From Syntrophorhabdaceae bacterium (GTDB lineage Bacteria; Desulfobacterota; Deferrimicrobia; Deferrimicrobiales; Deferrimicrobiaceae): a stretch of 51,923 nucleotides of DNA. Below, piece by piece: positions 34,055 to 43,148 of the stretch. The first letter of the stretch is position 1; each line of letters starts with the position of its first letter. The stretch spans positions 1 to 51,923 of the forward strand of contig WRHP01000008.1 in NCBI GenBank assembly GCA_009783195.1, written 5' to 3'. Both the position numbers and the translations under genes were made by a program. The notes under the pieces are model-generated. The model was not told the origin of the DNA. It made no database searches and saw only the letters and a program-made list of their open reading frames with translations.

Positions 34055-35473
34055 ATGAATACCGATCCGGGCGCAAAACTTGCCGTTTCAATTTCAGACA
34101 GCATGACGGTAGAAGTGCGGCTGGGACTCAAAGAGATCCGCATCGGCCGGGGACGCGAGGCCGACCTTCAACTACCGGACCGCTCCGTATCAAGATTTCA
34201 CGCGCGTATTTATCGCTTCGGAAACCGGTATTTCCTGGCGGATCTTGGCAGCCGCAACGGAACACATTTCAACGGAAAGCCTGTAACACAGCTCCCGCTC
34301 GACGACGGACAAACCTTCACCATTGGCCCCTACCGTATCCATTTCTTGTGGCCCGCCGGCGCGCCAATGCCGGGAGAAGAACCTACGGTCGCCCCCGGAG
34401 CGTCATTGCCGCCTTCTAACGCTACAGCCGTCTCCGGCCCAGGCACAACCTCCTCCGCCGAAAGCGCATCCGCGTCTTCCCCAAAACGCGTAACTATCGA
34501 GCGCGAAACCGCCAATGATACGTTCGGCATGGTGGGAGAAAGCCGGCCGATCCGGAAACTGATCGACACTATCCGCCGGGTCGGACCTTCCGACGCGGCG
34601 GTCCTCATTGAAGGTGAAACAGGAAGCGGCAAGGAACTGGTGGCAAGAGGGCTGCACAATGCCTCTAACCGAAGCTACCGCCCTTTCATCGTCGTCAACT
34701 GCGGCGCAATCTCCCCGGAGCTTGTCGAAAGCGAACTGTTTGGCCATGAACGTGGAGCTTTCACAGGCGCTACCGCGCAACGACGCGGCGCCTTCGAACT
34801 GGCCCACAACGGAACTATCTTTCTTGATGAGATCGGCGAGCTGCCCTATACCTTGCAGCCGAAGCTTTTGCGCGCGCTGGAGCAGAAAGAAATCAAGCGT
34901 GTCGGCGGCAACGAAACGCTTTTGGCCAACGCCCGCATATTGGCCGCGACAAACCGCAATCTAAAAGAAGAAATCACAAAAAAAACATTTCGGGAGGATC
35001 TGTATTTCCGCGTCGGAGCGATCAGCATTTCCGCGCCTCCTCTTCGTGAGCGAAAGGAGGACATAGTGCCGTTATCCAGGCACTTCCTGGCGCTTTTGAG
35101 CGCCGGCTCCACGCATCCAATTCCAACGCTCTCCCACGCCGCACTCGACATTCTCATCTCGCACGATTGGCCCGGCAACGTCCGCGAATTGCGCAATGCC
35201 ATTCAGCGGGCAGTAGTCATGGCGGAAGGAGAGGAACTCGCCGCGGCCGATTTCTCATTCTTGAGCGCCTCCTCCCATACTTCCTCCTCCGAGCAAGACA
35301 CTTCCCAAGGACTTACGCGCTGGGAACAGGCAGAGCGAACCAACATACTCGCGGAACTTTCGCGCCAAAGCGGAAACAAAACACGTACCGCCCGTGTGCT
35401 CGGAATCGCCAAGTCCACGCTGTTTGAGAAACTCAAGAAGTACGGGATCAGTTCACAAGAGACAGACCGGTAA
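34055..35473 (+). CDS. FHA-domain sigma-54-dependent transcriptional activator
   Basis: The 472-residue activator has an N-terminal FHA domain (residues about 20-98: G31-R32, S46-R47-x-H49, [10 protein letters not shown]), a Pro/Ser linker, a AAA+ domain with Walker A GETGSGKE (187-194), the sigma-54 contact loop GAFTGA (234-239) and Walker [12 protein letters not shown], and a C-terminal Fis-type helix-turn-helix ([20 protein letters not shown]). FHA domains bind phosphothreonine, so a Ser/Thr kinase probably controls it. GGGAGG precedes the ATG. It sits between the gsp genes and the tad genes, with sigma-54 promoters on both sides, so I infer control of itself and the tad set. Confidence 0.95.
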   Translation: MNTDPGAKLAVSISDSMTVEVRLGLKEIRIGRGREADLQLPDRSVSRFHARIYRFGNRYFLADLGSRNGTHFNGKPVTQLPLDDGQTFTIGPYRIHFLWPAGAPMPGEEPTVAPGASLPPSNATAVSGPGTTSSAESASASSPKRVTIERETANDTFGMVGESRPIRKLIDTIRRVGPSDAAVLIEGETGSGKELVARGLHNASNRSYRPFIVVNCGAISPELVESELFGHERGAFTGATAQRRGAFELAHNGTIFLDEIGELPYTLQPKLLRALEQKEIKRVGGNETLLANARILAATNRNLKEEITKKTFREDLYFRVGAISISAPPLRERKEDIVPLSRHFLALLSAGSTHPIPTLSHAALDILISHDWPGNVRELRNAIQRAVVMAEGEELAAADFSFLSASSHTSSSEQDTSQGLTRWEQAERTNILAELSRQSGNKTRTARVLGIAKSTLFEKLKKYGISSQETDR

Positions 35474-35484
35474 TTGAACCGACG

Positions 35485-35499
35485 GTACGAATCTCGTAC
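35485..35499. promoter_or_regulatory. 15-bp palindrome upstream of the flp sigma-54 promoter (candidate activator site)
   Basis: GTACGA-ATC-TCGTAC is a perfect 6+6 inverted repeat about 93-107 bases upstream of the -24 element at 35592. That is a normal distance for a sigma-54 activator enhancer. It starts 11 bases after the stop codon of the FHA activator. Binding by that protein is inferred. Confidence 0.45.
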
Positions 35500-35543
35500 T
35501 CATTCTTTCCCCTTTTACCAGCCCTATCCGCTTCTGTTCCGTA

Positions 35544-35584
35544 ACCGCCCAAAACCACAATAGTTTCAGCGGCGGTTTTTATTT
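35544..35584 (+). terminator. Intrinsic terminator after the FHA activator
   Basis: AACCGCC (35544-35550) pairs with GGCGGTT (35572-35578), with a further AAAC/GTTT pairing inside, followed by TTTTATTT. The stem and T-run suit a rho-independent terminator between the activator gene and flp, just upstream of the flp promoter. Confidence 0.65.
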
Positions 35585-35591
35585 CTGCCTC

Positions 35592-35607
35592 CGGCATCAC
35601 GATTGCT
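35592..35607 (+). promoter_or_regulatory. Sigma-54 promoter for flp and the tad genes
   Basis: CGGCAT-N5-TTGCT keeps the GG and GC 10 bases apart and shares GGCAT-N5-TTGCT with the promoter at 34006. The predicted start is about 35618, 29 bases before the flp ATG. The first base departs from the T of the consensus. Confidence 0.65.
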
Positions 35608-35646
35608 CCTTCCCGTGTCATCCAAATTCCAGAAGGAGGCAACACG

Positions 35647-35895
35647 ATGCAAACAAAGCTCAGAAAAAACCGCAAAGGCCAGGGACTTACCGAATACATC
35701 ATCATCACGGCGCTGGTCGCAATCGCAGCTATCGGAATCGTAAACATCTTCGGCAACCAGTTGAGACACCAGTTTAACGTCATCGTAAAAGCAATGGCCG
35801 GCAGTTCTCAAGCGAAAGTGGAAAACAAACTGCTCGAAAAAGCCGACAAAGAAACCAACATTAAAAACCTTTCAACGTATGGCGAATCGAAATAA
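35647..35895 (+). CDS. flp: Flp-type (type IVb) pilin
   Basis: The 82-residue prepilin has class III leader RKG|QGLTEYIIITALVAIAAIG (Glu-Tyr at mature positions 5-6, cleavage after Gly11) and a hydrophobic stalk followed by a Lys/Glu-rich tail. The mature form of 71 residues is longer than the usual 50 or so. AGAAGGAGG precedes the ATG. It is the first gene of the tad set and has its own sigma-54 promoter. It is presumably the main filament subunit; the leader peptidase (TadV/CpaA) is not in the window. Confidence 0.9.
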   Translation: MQTKLRKNRKGQGLTEYIIITALVAIAAIGIVNIFGNQLRHQFNVIVKAMAGSSQAKVENKLLEKADKETNIKNLSTYGESK

Positions 35896-36352
35896 CCGGG
35901 GAGCAACCATGCTCGAGTTCCTGCTGGCGGGCATTCCGCTTCTGCTTTTCCTCATGATGATCCTTCAGCTTTCACTGCTGTGGATCGACAAAGGGACCGT
36001 CGATGCCGCCGCACACTTCGCCGCGCGTAAATTCGCACGCACCGCCCGAATCAATTTCGAAAGCGCCCGGCAGGAAGCTCTTCTCGAAGCATGGAAAATC
36101 TGCTTGAACCGTCCGGGCGGATCGCTTGCTTCCATGGCCATGACCACTCTCGATATCACGCGTGACGGCAAACAGAAAGTGAACCGCGCCGCCGCGGGAG
36201 ACGCATTATGCGTACAGTTGATCCATGGGGTCAGACTGATAGTCCCATGGGCCGACTGGGTTCTCTTCAATATTTCCTCCGGTCCTAAAACCAGCATTGG
36301 AAACCAATACTACCTGATGCTGCAATCCACCCGCTGGGTAACGGTGGAATAA
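35879..36352 (+). CDS. tadE: TadE-like pseudopilin
   Basis: The 157-residue protein has leader NNRG|ATMLEFLLAGIPLLLFLMM with Glu at mature position 5, then a beta-rich tail. It overlaps the end of flp by 17 bases. TadE-type minor pilins take part in pilus assembly or function. Confidence 0.8.
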   Translation: MANRNNRGATMLEFLLAGIPLLLFLMMILQLSLLWIDKGTVDAAAHFAARKFARTARINFESARQEALLEAWKICLNRPGGSLASMAMTTLDITRDGKQKVNRAAAGDALCVQLIHGVRLIVPWADWVLFNISSGPKTSIGNQYYLMLQSTRWVTVE

Positions 36353-36354
36353 CC

Positions 36355-37266
36355 ATGATCCGCTACTTCTCCCACCAGGCGCTCCATGTTCGCAATGGAA
36401 AAAGCGGCCAGGCCATGCCTCTGTTTCTGGTTGTCATTTGCACAGTGATGACCCTGCTGTTCGTCTCGATCGTTGTTCACAATATGGCTGCCTCACGAGT
36501 CGCCTGCGCAAATGCCATAGACGCCATCGCGCTAAACGCGGCCACATGGGAAGCCAGGTGTCTGAACGTAATCGCAGCCCTAAACGACGGGATCTCCCAA
36601 TGCATGAATATCATCTTATGGATATGCGCCACCTGGGCGGTTATGGCGGGCCTGGCGGCTTTCGGTGTGGGTGTTCCCGTTTTCAATGCTTACACAAAGT
36701 ACGCGCGTGAGTTTATCTCGAACTGCTGGAATACAGCGCACATGCTGGCGTCATGGAGCGAGCGAATACGCGATATGGCTCCGTACCTGGTGCTGGGCGA
36801 AACAATCGCGCTTGCAAAAAAACTGGGGGTCGAGGGAATCCTGTATCCGCTTAACCCGCGCGGGACTCATGACGGAACAAACACCCTCGAACTCCACTTG
36901 GAGTACGGTCCCCCCATCAATCTTATCAACGCTTTTGATCCAATTTTTTCCACACTGAGCCGATTGGACAAAGTTCGCCGCCCGGACGGAACACTTAAAG
37001 CAATAAAAAACGTCCTGAACAGCACACTCAACCTCATCCTCGGCGGCAACAACAAGCCGATCCGCAAACTGATCCTGGAAAAGGATTTCCCCAAAAGACA
37101 GTTCGTTCGGTTTGTTGGCAGCCAGCAGGTCCAGCCATTGCCGATACCGTTTCTGGAGAATAACGAAACGGAGCGGATATTTGACCAGGCGCAGGCGGAG
37201 CCATACGACGGCGATTCGGAGTCAATGACATGGAAATCCCGACTGACAAAATGGGGGGATAAATGA
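36355..37266 (+). CDS. TadG-like protein with N-terminal helix
   Basis: The 303-residue protein has GKSG|QAMPLFLVVICTVMTLLFVSIVV, a TadE/G-type membrane anchor without the Glu at position 5. A second hydrophobic region follows near residues 80-110 (ILWICATWAVMAGLAAFGVGV), and then a long soluble part. The context (between tadE-like genes) supports a Tad role; the rest of the sequence matches nothing I recognise. Confidence 0.65.
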   Translation: MIRYFSHQALHVRNGKSGQAMPLFLVVICTVMTLLFVSIVVHNMAASRVACANAIDAIALNAATWEARCLNVIAALNDGISQCMNIILWICATWAVMAGLAAFGVGVPVFNAYTKYAREFISNCWNTAHMLASWSERIRDMAPYLVLGETIALAKKLGVEGILYPLNPRGTHDGTNTLELHLEYGPPINLINAFDPIFSTLSRLDKVRRPDGTLKAIKNVLNSTLNLILGGNNKPIRKLILEKDFPKRQFVRFVGSQQVQPLPIPFLENNETERIFDQAQAEPYDGDSESMTWKSRLTKWGDK

Positions 37267-37739
37267 AAACACGCCTGAAAACATCCTGTGGTCAGTCAAT
37301 GGTTGAAACCATCATTCTCCTGCCGCTTATGCTCATTCTTCTGGCAGGAGGATGGTGGGCGTTTCAAAACTTATCCTTGTCGGACGCCGCGGAGTCAGCC
37401 GCCCATGTCCACCTTCTTCGCACCGGAAGAAACCTTTCTCCAATTACTTCGGAACTCTCCAAAACAATCCATCCCGGTGAAAACACCGTCCGGCTGAATG
37501 GAGAAAACAGTTCCTTTTTCAAAGGAATACCATTTTTTAACAATCTTTTGGGAAACACCGTCGCCTCCGCCGACGTCTCCTGCCAAAAAGAACAGGTGGG
37601 AGCGTTCATCGACCTGCCGGACCACAACCTTGGCCGGAAAGCGGAAGCGGCGGTCGATTGCTGGGGAAAAAGCAGTCGTTCAGGCTCGTCGATCAAAAAT
37701 ACCATTTCGGCAGTCGTTGCCGTGGGGGCAATCAAATGA
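37263..37739 (+). CDS. TadE-like pseudopilin
   Basis: The 158-residue protein has leader SCG|QSMVETIILLPLMLILLAGG with Glu at mature position 5. The rest is a short domain with two cysteines (SCQKEQ and DCWGK) that could form a disulfide. The ATG overlaps the stop of the TadG-like gene; its stop overlaps the next ATG. Confidence 0.75.
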   Translation: MKTRLKTSCGQSMVETIILLPLMLILLAGGWWAFQNLSLSDAAESAAHVHLLRTGRNLSPITSELSKTIHPGENTVRLNGENSSFFKGIPFFNNLLGNTVASADVSCQKEQVGAFIDLPDHNLGRKAEAAVDCWGKSSRSGSSIKNTISAVVAVGAIK

Positions 37740-38302
37740 AACGCAAATCCATCCTTTTCTTTATTGTTATAACCGCCGTAGTTGTTTCATTGCTGGCGTT
37801 TAAAGCCGTCAACGCGAGGCGAACCGGCTCAGGCACAACCAGGGTATCAATTGACGGCAGATCGTTTCTTGTAAAAACCCCTTCCATGGACAGCAGATCC
37901 GCAATGCTGCACGAGCTTGCAAGGCTCGGAATTGATGTCCCGGAAAACCTAATAGACCTCGGTGAAATCCGATCCATAAAGCCTGTCATTCCTGAAAATC
38001 TCCCGACAGCCCAAAACACAAGCCATAAAAAACAGACGCGAATGCCCGAAGGATTCAACGTAGATCACACGCTCGAGATGTCGGGAGAAAACGGAACTGT
38101 CGAAATGCTCATGGGAACTGTCAAACAGGCGAATGGATCAGCCGCGGCGCGCCTCGAAAGCAACCAATGGATTCGGTCGGAAATATCTGAAGATCGCAAC
38201 TTCCCAAAAACCTTCCGGAAAAACCGGGGAAAAGAGACAGACATTGTTTGGCTGGATGAAAAAAAAGGCATCTTCCTTCTGCTACGCAGGCTGGAACGAT
38301 AG
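37736..38302 (+). CDS. Unknown protein with N-terminal membrane anchor in the tad set
   Basis: The 188-residue product has a positively charged start and one hydrophobic helix (SILFFIVITAVVVSLLAF), then a soluble, mostly polar tail. It starts by an ATGA overlap with the preceding pseudopilin, which strongly suggests coupling, and it runs 47 bases into cpaB. No family was recognised. It may take the place of the Tad components missing here. Confidence 0.65.
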   Translation: MKRKSILFFIVITAVVVSLLAFKAVNARRTGSGTTRVSIDGRSFLVKTPSMDSRSAMLHELARLGIDVPENLIDLGEIRSIKPVIPENLPTAQNTSHKKQTRMPEGFNVDHTLEMSGENGTVEMLMGTVKQANGSAAARLESNQWIRSEISEDRNFPKTFRKNRGKETDIVWLDEKKGIFLLLRRLER

Positions 38303-39062
38303 GCTCAAGGAACTGCTCCCGTTTGGGGTCGGAGTGATTCTCATGGCCATTGCGGTTTTTGCAGCAATGAAAAGAGTGACAGCGGTTGAGATCGATATCC
38401 GTAAGCGGTCTGAACCCATTGCGATAGTCGTCGCATCGGTTCCCATTTCCGCAGGCGCCGACTTCCATACAGAAAACCTGGCCAGCAAGACCATCCCCGC
38501 GTCCGGCACGGGGAGGCGCAATGTCCTGGTATCCGATTTCGAACTTCTCATCGGGGCAAGATCAAAGAGCGCGATCGAACCGGGCGAGCCGATCCTGTGG
38601 ACCGACGTGGAGGAACCTTTCGATACAGACATATTCTCCAAAACAGTCCCGGAAGGCCGAAGGGCCTTAACCTTGACCGTTGATACAACTTCCTCCTTCT
38701 CCGGACTTTTGAGGCCCGGAGACCATATAGACCTTTTGGCAAAAGATGAGAAGAACCGCTCCAAATGGATTCGTGGCATAAGCGTAATCGCTACGGATCG
38801 CAATATAAACCCGTCAGCCAGCCCCGAAGAAGCAACAGAAACCAGCGCGGTCACTCTTATGGTGACGGTCGAGGAAGGCGCCGCCATCGCGGAAGCGTCT
38901 ACGGGAGGCCGCCTCTTCTGGTTCTTGAGAAACCCAAACGACAACGTAACGGTTTCACTCAAGAACAACCACGCCGCCTATCCGGCGGTAGAGCTTTGGC
39001 ACGCCGGTATCCGGGTGCGACAGTCATCCACAGATAGCAATGGAGGCAAATCGGCATTATGA
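38256..39062 (+). CDS. cpaB: Flp pilus assembly protein CpaB/RcpC
   Basis: The 268-residue protein has an N-terminal membrane helix (LLPFGVGVILMAIAVFAAM) and SAF-like and beta-clip domains (IVVASVPISAGADFHTENLASK, RRALTLTVDTTSSFSGLLRPGDHIDLLA) typical of CpaB. It is thought to bind peptidoglycan or stabilise the secretin channel. The start is uncertain: ATG at 38256 is used, inside the preceding gene; a GTG at 38334 would begin within the helix. The stop overlaps the cpaC ATG. Confidence 0.88.
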   Translation: MKKKASSFCYAGWNDRLKELLPFGVGVILMAIAVFAAMKRVTAVEIDIRKRSEPIAIVVASVPISAGADFHTENLASKTIPASGTGRRNVLVSDFELLIGARSKSAIEPGEPILWTDVEEPFDTDIFSKTVPEGRRALTLTVDTTSSFSGLLRPGDHIDLLAKDEKNRSKWIRGISVIATDRNINPSASPEEATETSAVTLMVTVEEGAAIAEASTGGRLFWFLRNPNDNVTVSLKNNHAAYPAVELWHAGIRVRQSSTDSNGGKSAL

Positions 39063-40255
39063 AAGCTTCCCATATCCTGTTGACCCTTCTTCTTATTGTA
39101 TTTATCGTCGGCCAGGCCGTCGATTCCCGCGCCGCGGAAACCCTCCGTCTGCGGCTGGGATTTCAAAAGATACTGGATCGTAAAGGAGTTTCGAGGATTT
39201 CCGTTGGAGACCCGGAAATACTCGAAGCCCAGGCGCTCCCTCGTGGAGACGGAGTTCTGGTTGTGGGAAAACAGGAAGGGGAAACAAACCTGGTCCTTTG
39301 GGAAAAAGGAGTCCGGAAGGAGTGGCATGTCGAAGTCGGCGCCCGTAAGAGCGCGGCAATCGAGGATATCCGGCTCTTTGCGGCATCATTTCCTGGGCTG
39401 ACAGTCTCGGAAGCCGGCGGTTCCATAATCGTCAGCGGCATGGTCGCCTCTTTTCAAGAAAAGAAAATACTCGAAGGTTTTGTCAAAGAGTATCCGTCAG
39501 TCCACTTGAGGGTAACCCTTCCCGAGGAAAAAAAGACCATGCTTCAGTACGACCTGAAGATTATTGAACTCAGCCAAGGGGAATCAGCGCTCCTTGGGGT
39601 CCGCTGGCCGGATGCCACAGCGATGAAAACATCCGCATCACGAACAAATAGCTCTAAAGGAGTAATCTCGGTAGGGACGGATTTCGAAACAACCCTTAAC
39701 CTTCTTCTTGCTAATGGGAAAGCGCGAATACTCACCAATCCAAAGCTGTCCTGTGAAAGTGGAGAAGAGGCTGCATTTCTGGCAGGAGGCGAGATTCCGA
39801 TTGTAATCAACACGCCCGAAACCCGAAGGGTCGAGTGGAAAACTTACGGCATTATCTTGCGGATCAACCCGTCTATTGCTCACGGAGGAAAGGTACGCAC
39901 CAAGGTGCTGGCGGAAGTAAGCTCCGTGGATCACGCCAGCGGCACCTTTGATGTTCCGGGTCTTTTGATCCGGCGTGTGTCCACACACTTCTCTTCCTCT
40001 CCCGGAGAAACGGTAATGCTCTCCGGGCTTGTAAAGAACGAGATGGCAAAGGATGTGGCAAAAATACCGCTGTTGGGACACATTCCGGTTTTTGGAGAGC
40101 TCTTCAAATCCAGGTCTTTCCGTGAAAACCAGACAGAACTTGCGGTTTTCATAACACCAACGGAAGTCAAAGAAAACGCTACTCAGGAATTAGAGGAATG
40201 GAATCAAAAATACTCGGAAGCCGAAAAGTCTTTACGTTTTCGACTGCTTGATTAA
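39059..40255 (+). CDS. cpaC: Tad secretin CpaC/RcpA
   Basis: The 398-residue outer-membrane secretin has a signal peptide (ILLTLLLIVFIVGQAV), a BON-like or pilus-assembly N-domain (DPEILEAQALPRGDGVLVVGKQEGETNLVLWE), and a secretin domain ending KIPLLGHIPVFGELFKSRSF and ELAVFITPTEVK. It is shorter than GspD, as normal for this family. ATGA overlap with cpaB. Confidence 0.92.
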   Translation: MKASHILLTLLLIVFIVGQAVDSRAAETLRLRLGFQKILDRKGVSRISVGDPEILEAQALPRGDGVLVVGKQEGETNLVLWEKGVRKEWHVEVGARKSAAIEDIRLFAASFPGLTVSEAGGSIIVSGMVASFQEKKILEGFVKEYPSVHLRVTLPEEKKTMLQYDLKIIELSQGESALLGVRWPDATAMKTSASRTNSSKGVISVGTDFETTLNLLLANGKARILTNPKLSCESGEEAAFLAGGEIPIVINTPETRRVEWKTYGIILRINPSIAHGGKVRTKVLAEVSSVDHASGTFDVPGLLIRRVSTHFSSSPGETVMLSGLVKNEMAKDVAKIPLLGHIPVFGELFKSRSFRENQTELAVFITPTEVKENATQELEEWNQKYSEAEKSLRFRLLD

Positions 40256-40266
40256 GGAGAAACAAA

Positions 40267-41490
40267 ATGGAAAAAGCCGCAAAAATAAAGCTGCACCAGG
40301 CCGTCCTGTCCCAGTTAGACGCTCGCAAGATAGGGCTTGCGTACGGAGAAGACATCGACCGTTGTAGACGCCGCGCCGAAGAGATTATCAACGAAGAGAT
40401 GAGCAACGCCTCCGTGAGCCAGGAAAACAGGGACTCCTTCCGGAAAGAGATGATAGATGAGATCTTCGGGTACGGCCCCATCACTCCGCTTCTTGAAGAC
40501 CCATCCGTTTCCGAGATCATGGTAAACGGCAAAGATTCCATCTATTTAGAAAGAGAGGGAAGACTTGCGCGGCACAACAACAGTTTCCTTTCGGAAGAGT
40601 CGCTGCGGGTCGCTATCGACCGTATGGTCGCCAGAGTTAACCGACGCCTCGATGAATCATCTCCGTACGTGGACGCCCGCCTTCCGGACGGTTCGCGTAT
40701 CAACGCCATCATTCCTCCTGTCTCTCTTACAGGAGCATGCCTGACGATTCGAAAGTTCCGCAAAGAAGCGTTCTCTCTCGATGAACTCGTACGAATCGGC
40801 TCGCTTTCTCAGGAAGCTTCCGAGTATTTGCGCGAAGCAGTGCTTCAGCGAAAAAACATCATCGTCTCTGGAGGAACCGGGTCGGGCAAAACCACTTTAT
40901 TGAACGCGCTCTCCGGCGCCATACCGGAGGACGAGCGGATCGTGACAATCGAAGACTCGGCGGAACTCCGCCTCCAGAAACCTCACGTCATTCGCCTTGA
41001 ATCCCGGCCACCCAATATAGAAGGAGGAGGCGCCGTCATGATAAGGGACCTCGTCCGCAATTCTCTGAGAATGCGTCCTGACCGCATCATCGTAGGGGAG
41101 TGCCGGGGAGGCGAAGCGCTCGATATGCTTCAGGCCATGAACACCGGACACGACGGCTCTATCACCACAGGGCACGCAAACACTCCGAGAGATATGCTGC
41201 GCCGCCTGGAAACAATGACGCTTCTTTCCGGAATGGAGCTTCCGATCAGGGCAATACGAGAGCAGATCGCTTCGGCAATCCATCTGGTTATCCATACAAG
41301 CCGGATAAAAGGCGGAAAGCGCGCGGTAACCTCGATCACAGAGATCTCCGGGATGAATGACTCCCAGATCCTCATCCAGGAAATCTTCCGGTGGGGAAAA
41401 GGAAACGACGCGGCCTCATCCGAAAACAGGCTTGTCTTTACTGGCATCCCTTCCAGGTTCGCCGAAGAGGAATCAAGCCTGTGGGATTAA
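40267..41490 (+). CDS. cpaF: Tad ATPase CpaF/TadA
   Basis: The 407-residue AAA-type secretion ATPase has [21 protein letters not shown] near residue 80, Walker A ([16 protein letters not shown]), the DPSA-type IEDSAELRL, Walker B ([19 protein letters not shown]) and the His box ([15 protein letters not shown]). It drives Flp pilus assembly from the cytoplasm. The spacing to cpaC is 11 bases. It overlaps tadB by 10 bases. Confidence 0.95.
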   Translation: MEKAAKIKLHQAVLSQLDARKIGLAYGEDIDRCRRRAEEIINEEMSNASVSQENRDSFRKEMIDEIFGYGPITPLLEDPSVSEIMVNGKDSIYLEREGRLARHNNSFLSEESLRVAIDRMVARVNRRLDESSPYVDARLPDGSRINAIIPPVSLTGACLTIRKFRKEAFSLDELVRIGSLSQEASEYLREAVLQRKNIIVSGGTGSGKTTLLNALSGAIPEDERIVTIEDSAELRLQKPHVIRLESRPPNIEGGGAVMIRDLVRNSLRMRPDRIIVGECRGGEALDMLQAMNTGHDGSITTGHANTPRDMLRRLETMTLLSGMELPIRAIREQIASAIHLVIHTSRIKGGKRAVTSITEISGMNDSQILIQEIFRWGKGNDAASSENRLVFTGIPSRFAEEESSLWD

Positions 41491-42329
41491 GCAGGATCGA
41501 GATTGCGTCTTTTGCGCTCGGAACAGGGCTGGTCTTGCGATACCTGATTCGCATCGCGCTTCCATCGGCAGCCCGCCGCTTCGAAAGCAGATCAAACCGC
41601 CTATCAGATACTCTGCGCGGTGAATTCGTTCAGATGCCGGCGTCCCGAATCGCTTTAGTGCTGATTATTGCCGGTCTCGTATTAGCGTGTTTTGCGATAG
41701 TCGCAACCGGATTGCTCATTGCCTCGATAGCCGGGCTTATCCCGGCACTGCTGGCAGGAACAGCCATCCGATGGTACCGGGCCCGAAGGAGAAAACTGAT
41801 CCTTTCCCGGCTTCCAGTATTATTGGATCTGCTCGTAGGCCACCTGAAGGCCGGACACAGCTTTTCGGAATCGCTTGCGGAAACCATCCCCCTGCTTCCT
41901 TCAGGTATTCGGGAAGAAATGTCTTGGGTGATGCAGAAGCATCGCCTGGGCACTCCACTGGTCGAAACGTTTTTGCTTTTCGAAAAGCGAATACCCTCGG
42001 AAGACGTATCGCTGTTTGTGAGACCGTTGCAGGCAGCGCTTTCAAGCGGCGGAAACCTTGTAGATCTCCTTGAGCAAACCCGCGACATCCTGCGCCGCAG
42101 AAACCGCTCCGCGGAGAAGCTTAAGAGCATGACCGCCCAGGCCAGGCTTCAGGCAATGGTGCTGACACTGATTACCCCTGTGTTCGCATTAATACTTTCC
42201 AGGATTGATTCATCCTTCTTGCCAAACCTGATCGGCACTCCGCAAGGAAAAATCATCCTTGCCATTTCCGTGACTCTGCAAGTTCTCGGATGGATAACGA
42301 TCAAAAAGATCTTGTCGGTGCGCCCATGA
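41481..42329 (+). CDS. tadB: Tad inner-membrane platform protein TadB
   Basis: The 282-residue T2SSF-type membrane protein has N-terminal hydrophobic segments, a cytoplasmic domain (LLVGHLKAGHSFSESLAETI, LVDLLEQTRDILRRRNRSAEK) and C-terminal helices (LTLITPVFALIL, ILAISVTLQVLGWI). The start is the GTG at 41481, overlapping the end of cpaF; the frame is open upstream but within cpaF. It ends in ATGA overlap with tadC. Confidence 0.9.
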   Translation: MGLSRIEIASFALGTGLVLRYLIRIALPSAARRFESRSNRLSDTLRGEFVQMPASRIALVLIIAGLVLACFAIVATGLLIASIAGLIPALLAGTAIRWYRARRRKLILSRLPVLLDLLVGHLKAGHSFSESLAETIPLLPSGIREEMSWVMQKHRLGTPLVETFLLFEKRIPSEDVSLFVRPLQAALSSGGNLVDLLEQTRDILRRRNRSAEKLKSMTAQARLQAMVLTLITPVFALILSRIDSSFLPNLIGTPQGKIILAISVTLQVLGWITIKKILSVRP

Positions 42330-43144
42330 ATACGGCAGATTTTCTTTTGATCGGCTTATTCACACTGATCGGCGGAACGCTGGTCGCATACTCGCTCCGA
42401 ACAGTATTCAGCAACCGTTTTCGTGAACGCTTCATGGAAGCATACAAACATCGACACTTGCGCTTTGTCGATAAACTGGTCAAGAAAAAGATCCTGCGCA
42501 TACCAGGCCTTTATCTCGCTGATCCCATCATGCCATTTGTCTGCGGAGAACTGTCTGGAGTAGCGATCCTTCTATTGGCTTGCTGCTTCCAACAAACACT
42601 GACAGGGGCGCTTAAAGCTCTTCCCGTCGCTTTTCTCTTTTGCTCCTGTATCACATGGGCCTCCCTTGCTTCCTCTTCCCGGAAGGCTATGTATTTGGTG
42701 CAAAGAGATCTTCCTGTCGCATGTTTTCTCCTGTCTCTTCTGCTCGAATCCGGTATGGGGTCATCCTCCGCCATGCAGGAAACCGCCTCGTCAATCCCGC
42801 GCGGCCCGCTTTCCATAGAGCTTTCCGATATGGTCGCCGCCCGCGCCTTGGGAATTTCCAAGACCGAATCTATCCGGCGAAGCGGCGAAAGAATCCCGTC
42901 GGAAGATTATCGGCTTTTCCTCAACCATATCCTGCAGGGAGAACGTCTTGGCATCGGGCTTTCCAAAAGCCTGCGGGGGCTCTCATCCAAGATGCTCGAA
43001 AGCCAGGACCATCGAGCCGAAACAATCGCGCAGCAGGCGGCGGTAAAGCTTCTCCTTCCGCTGGTATGCTTCATCTTTCCGGCGGTTTTCCTCATCATCC
43101 TGTCGCCTGTAATTCTTGGTTTCTGGAATTTCCTTTCGAGGTAA
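42326..43144 (+). CDS. tadC: Tad inner-membrane platform protein TadC
   Basis: The 272-residue protein is the second T2SSF-type platform subunit. It has the typical ALPVAFLFCSCITWASL helix, an ERLGIGLSKSLRGLSSKML segment and a C-terminal helix pair (LPLVCFIFPAVFLIILSPVIL). The start is the ATG at 42326 (ATGA with tadB), preferred over a longer frame. Confidence 0.88.
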   Translation: MNTADFLLIGLFTLIGGTLVAYSLRTVFSNRFRERFMEAYKHRHLRFVDKLVKKKILRIPGLYLADPIMPFVCGELSGVAILLLACCFQQTLTGALKALPVAFLFCSCITWASLASSSRKAMYLVQRDLPVACFLLSLLLESGMGSSSAMQETASSIPRGPLSIELSDMVAARALGISKTESIRRSGERIPSEDYRLFLNHILQGERLGIGLSKSLRGLSSKMLESQDHRAETIAQQAAVKLLLPLVCFIFPAVFLIILSPVILGFWNFLSR

Positions 43145-43148
43145 AACA

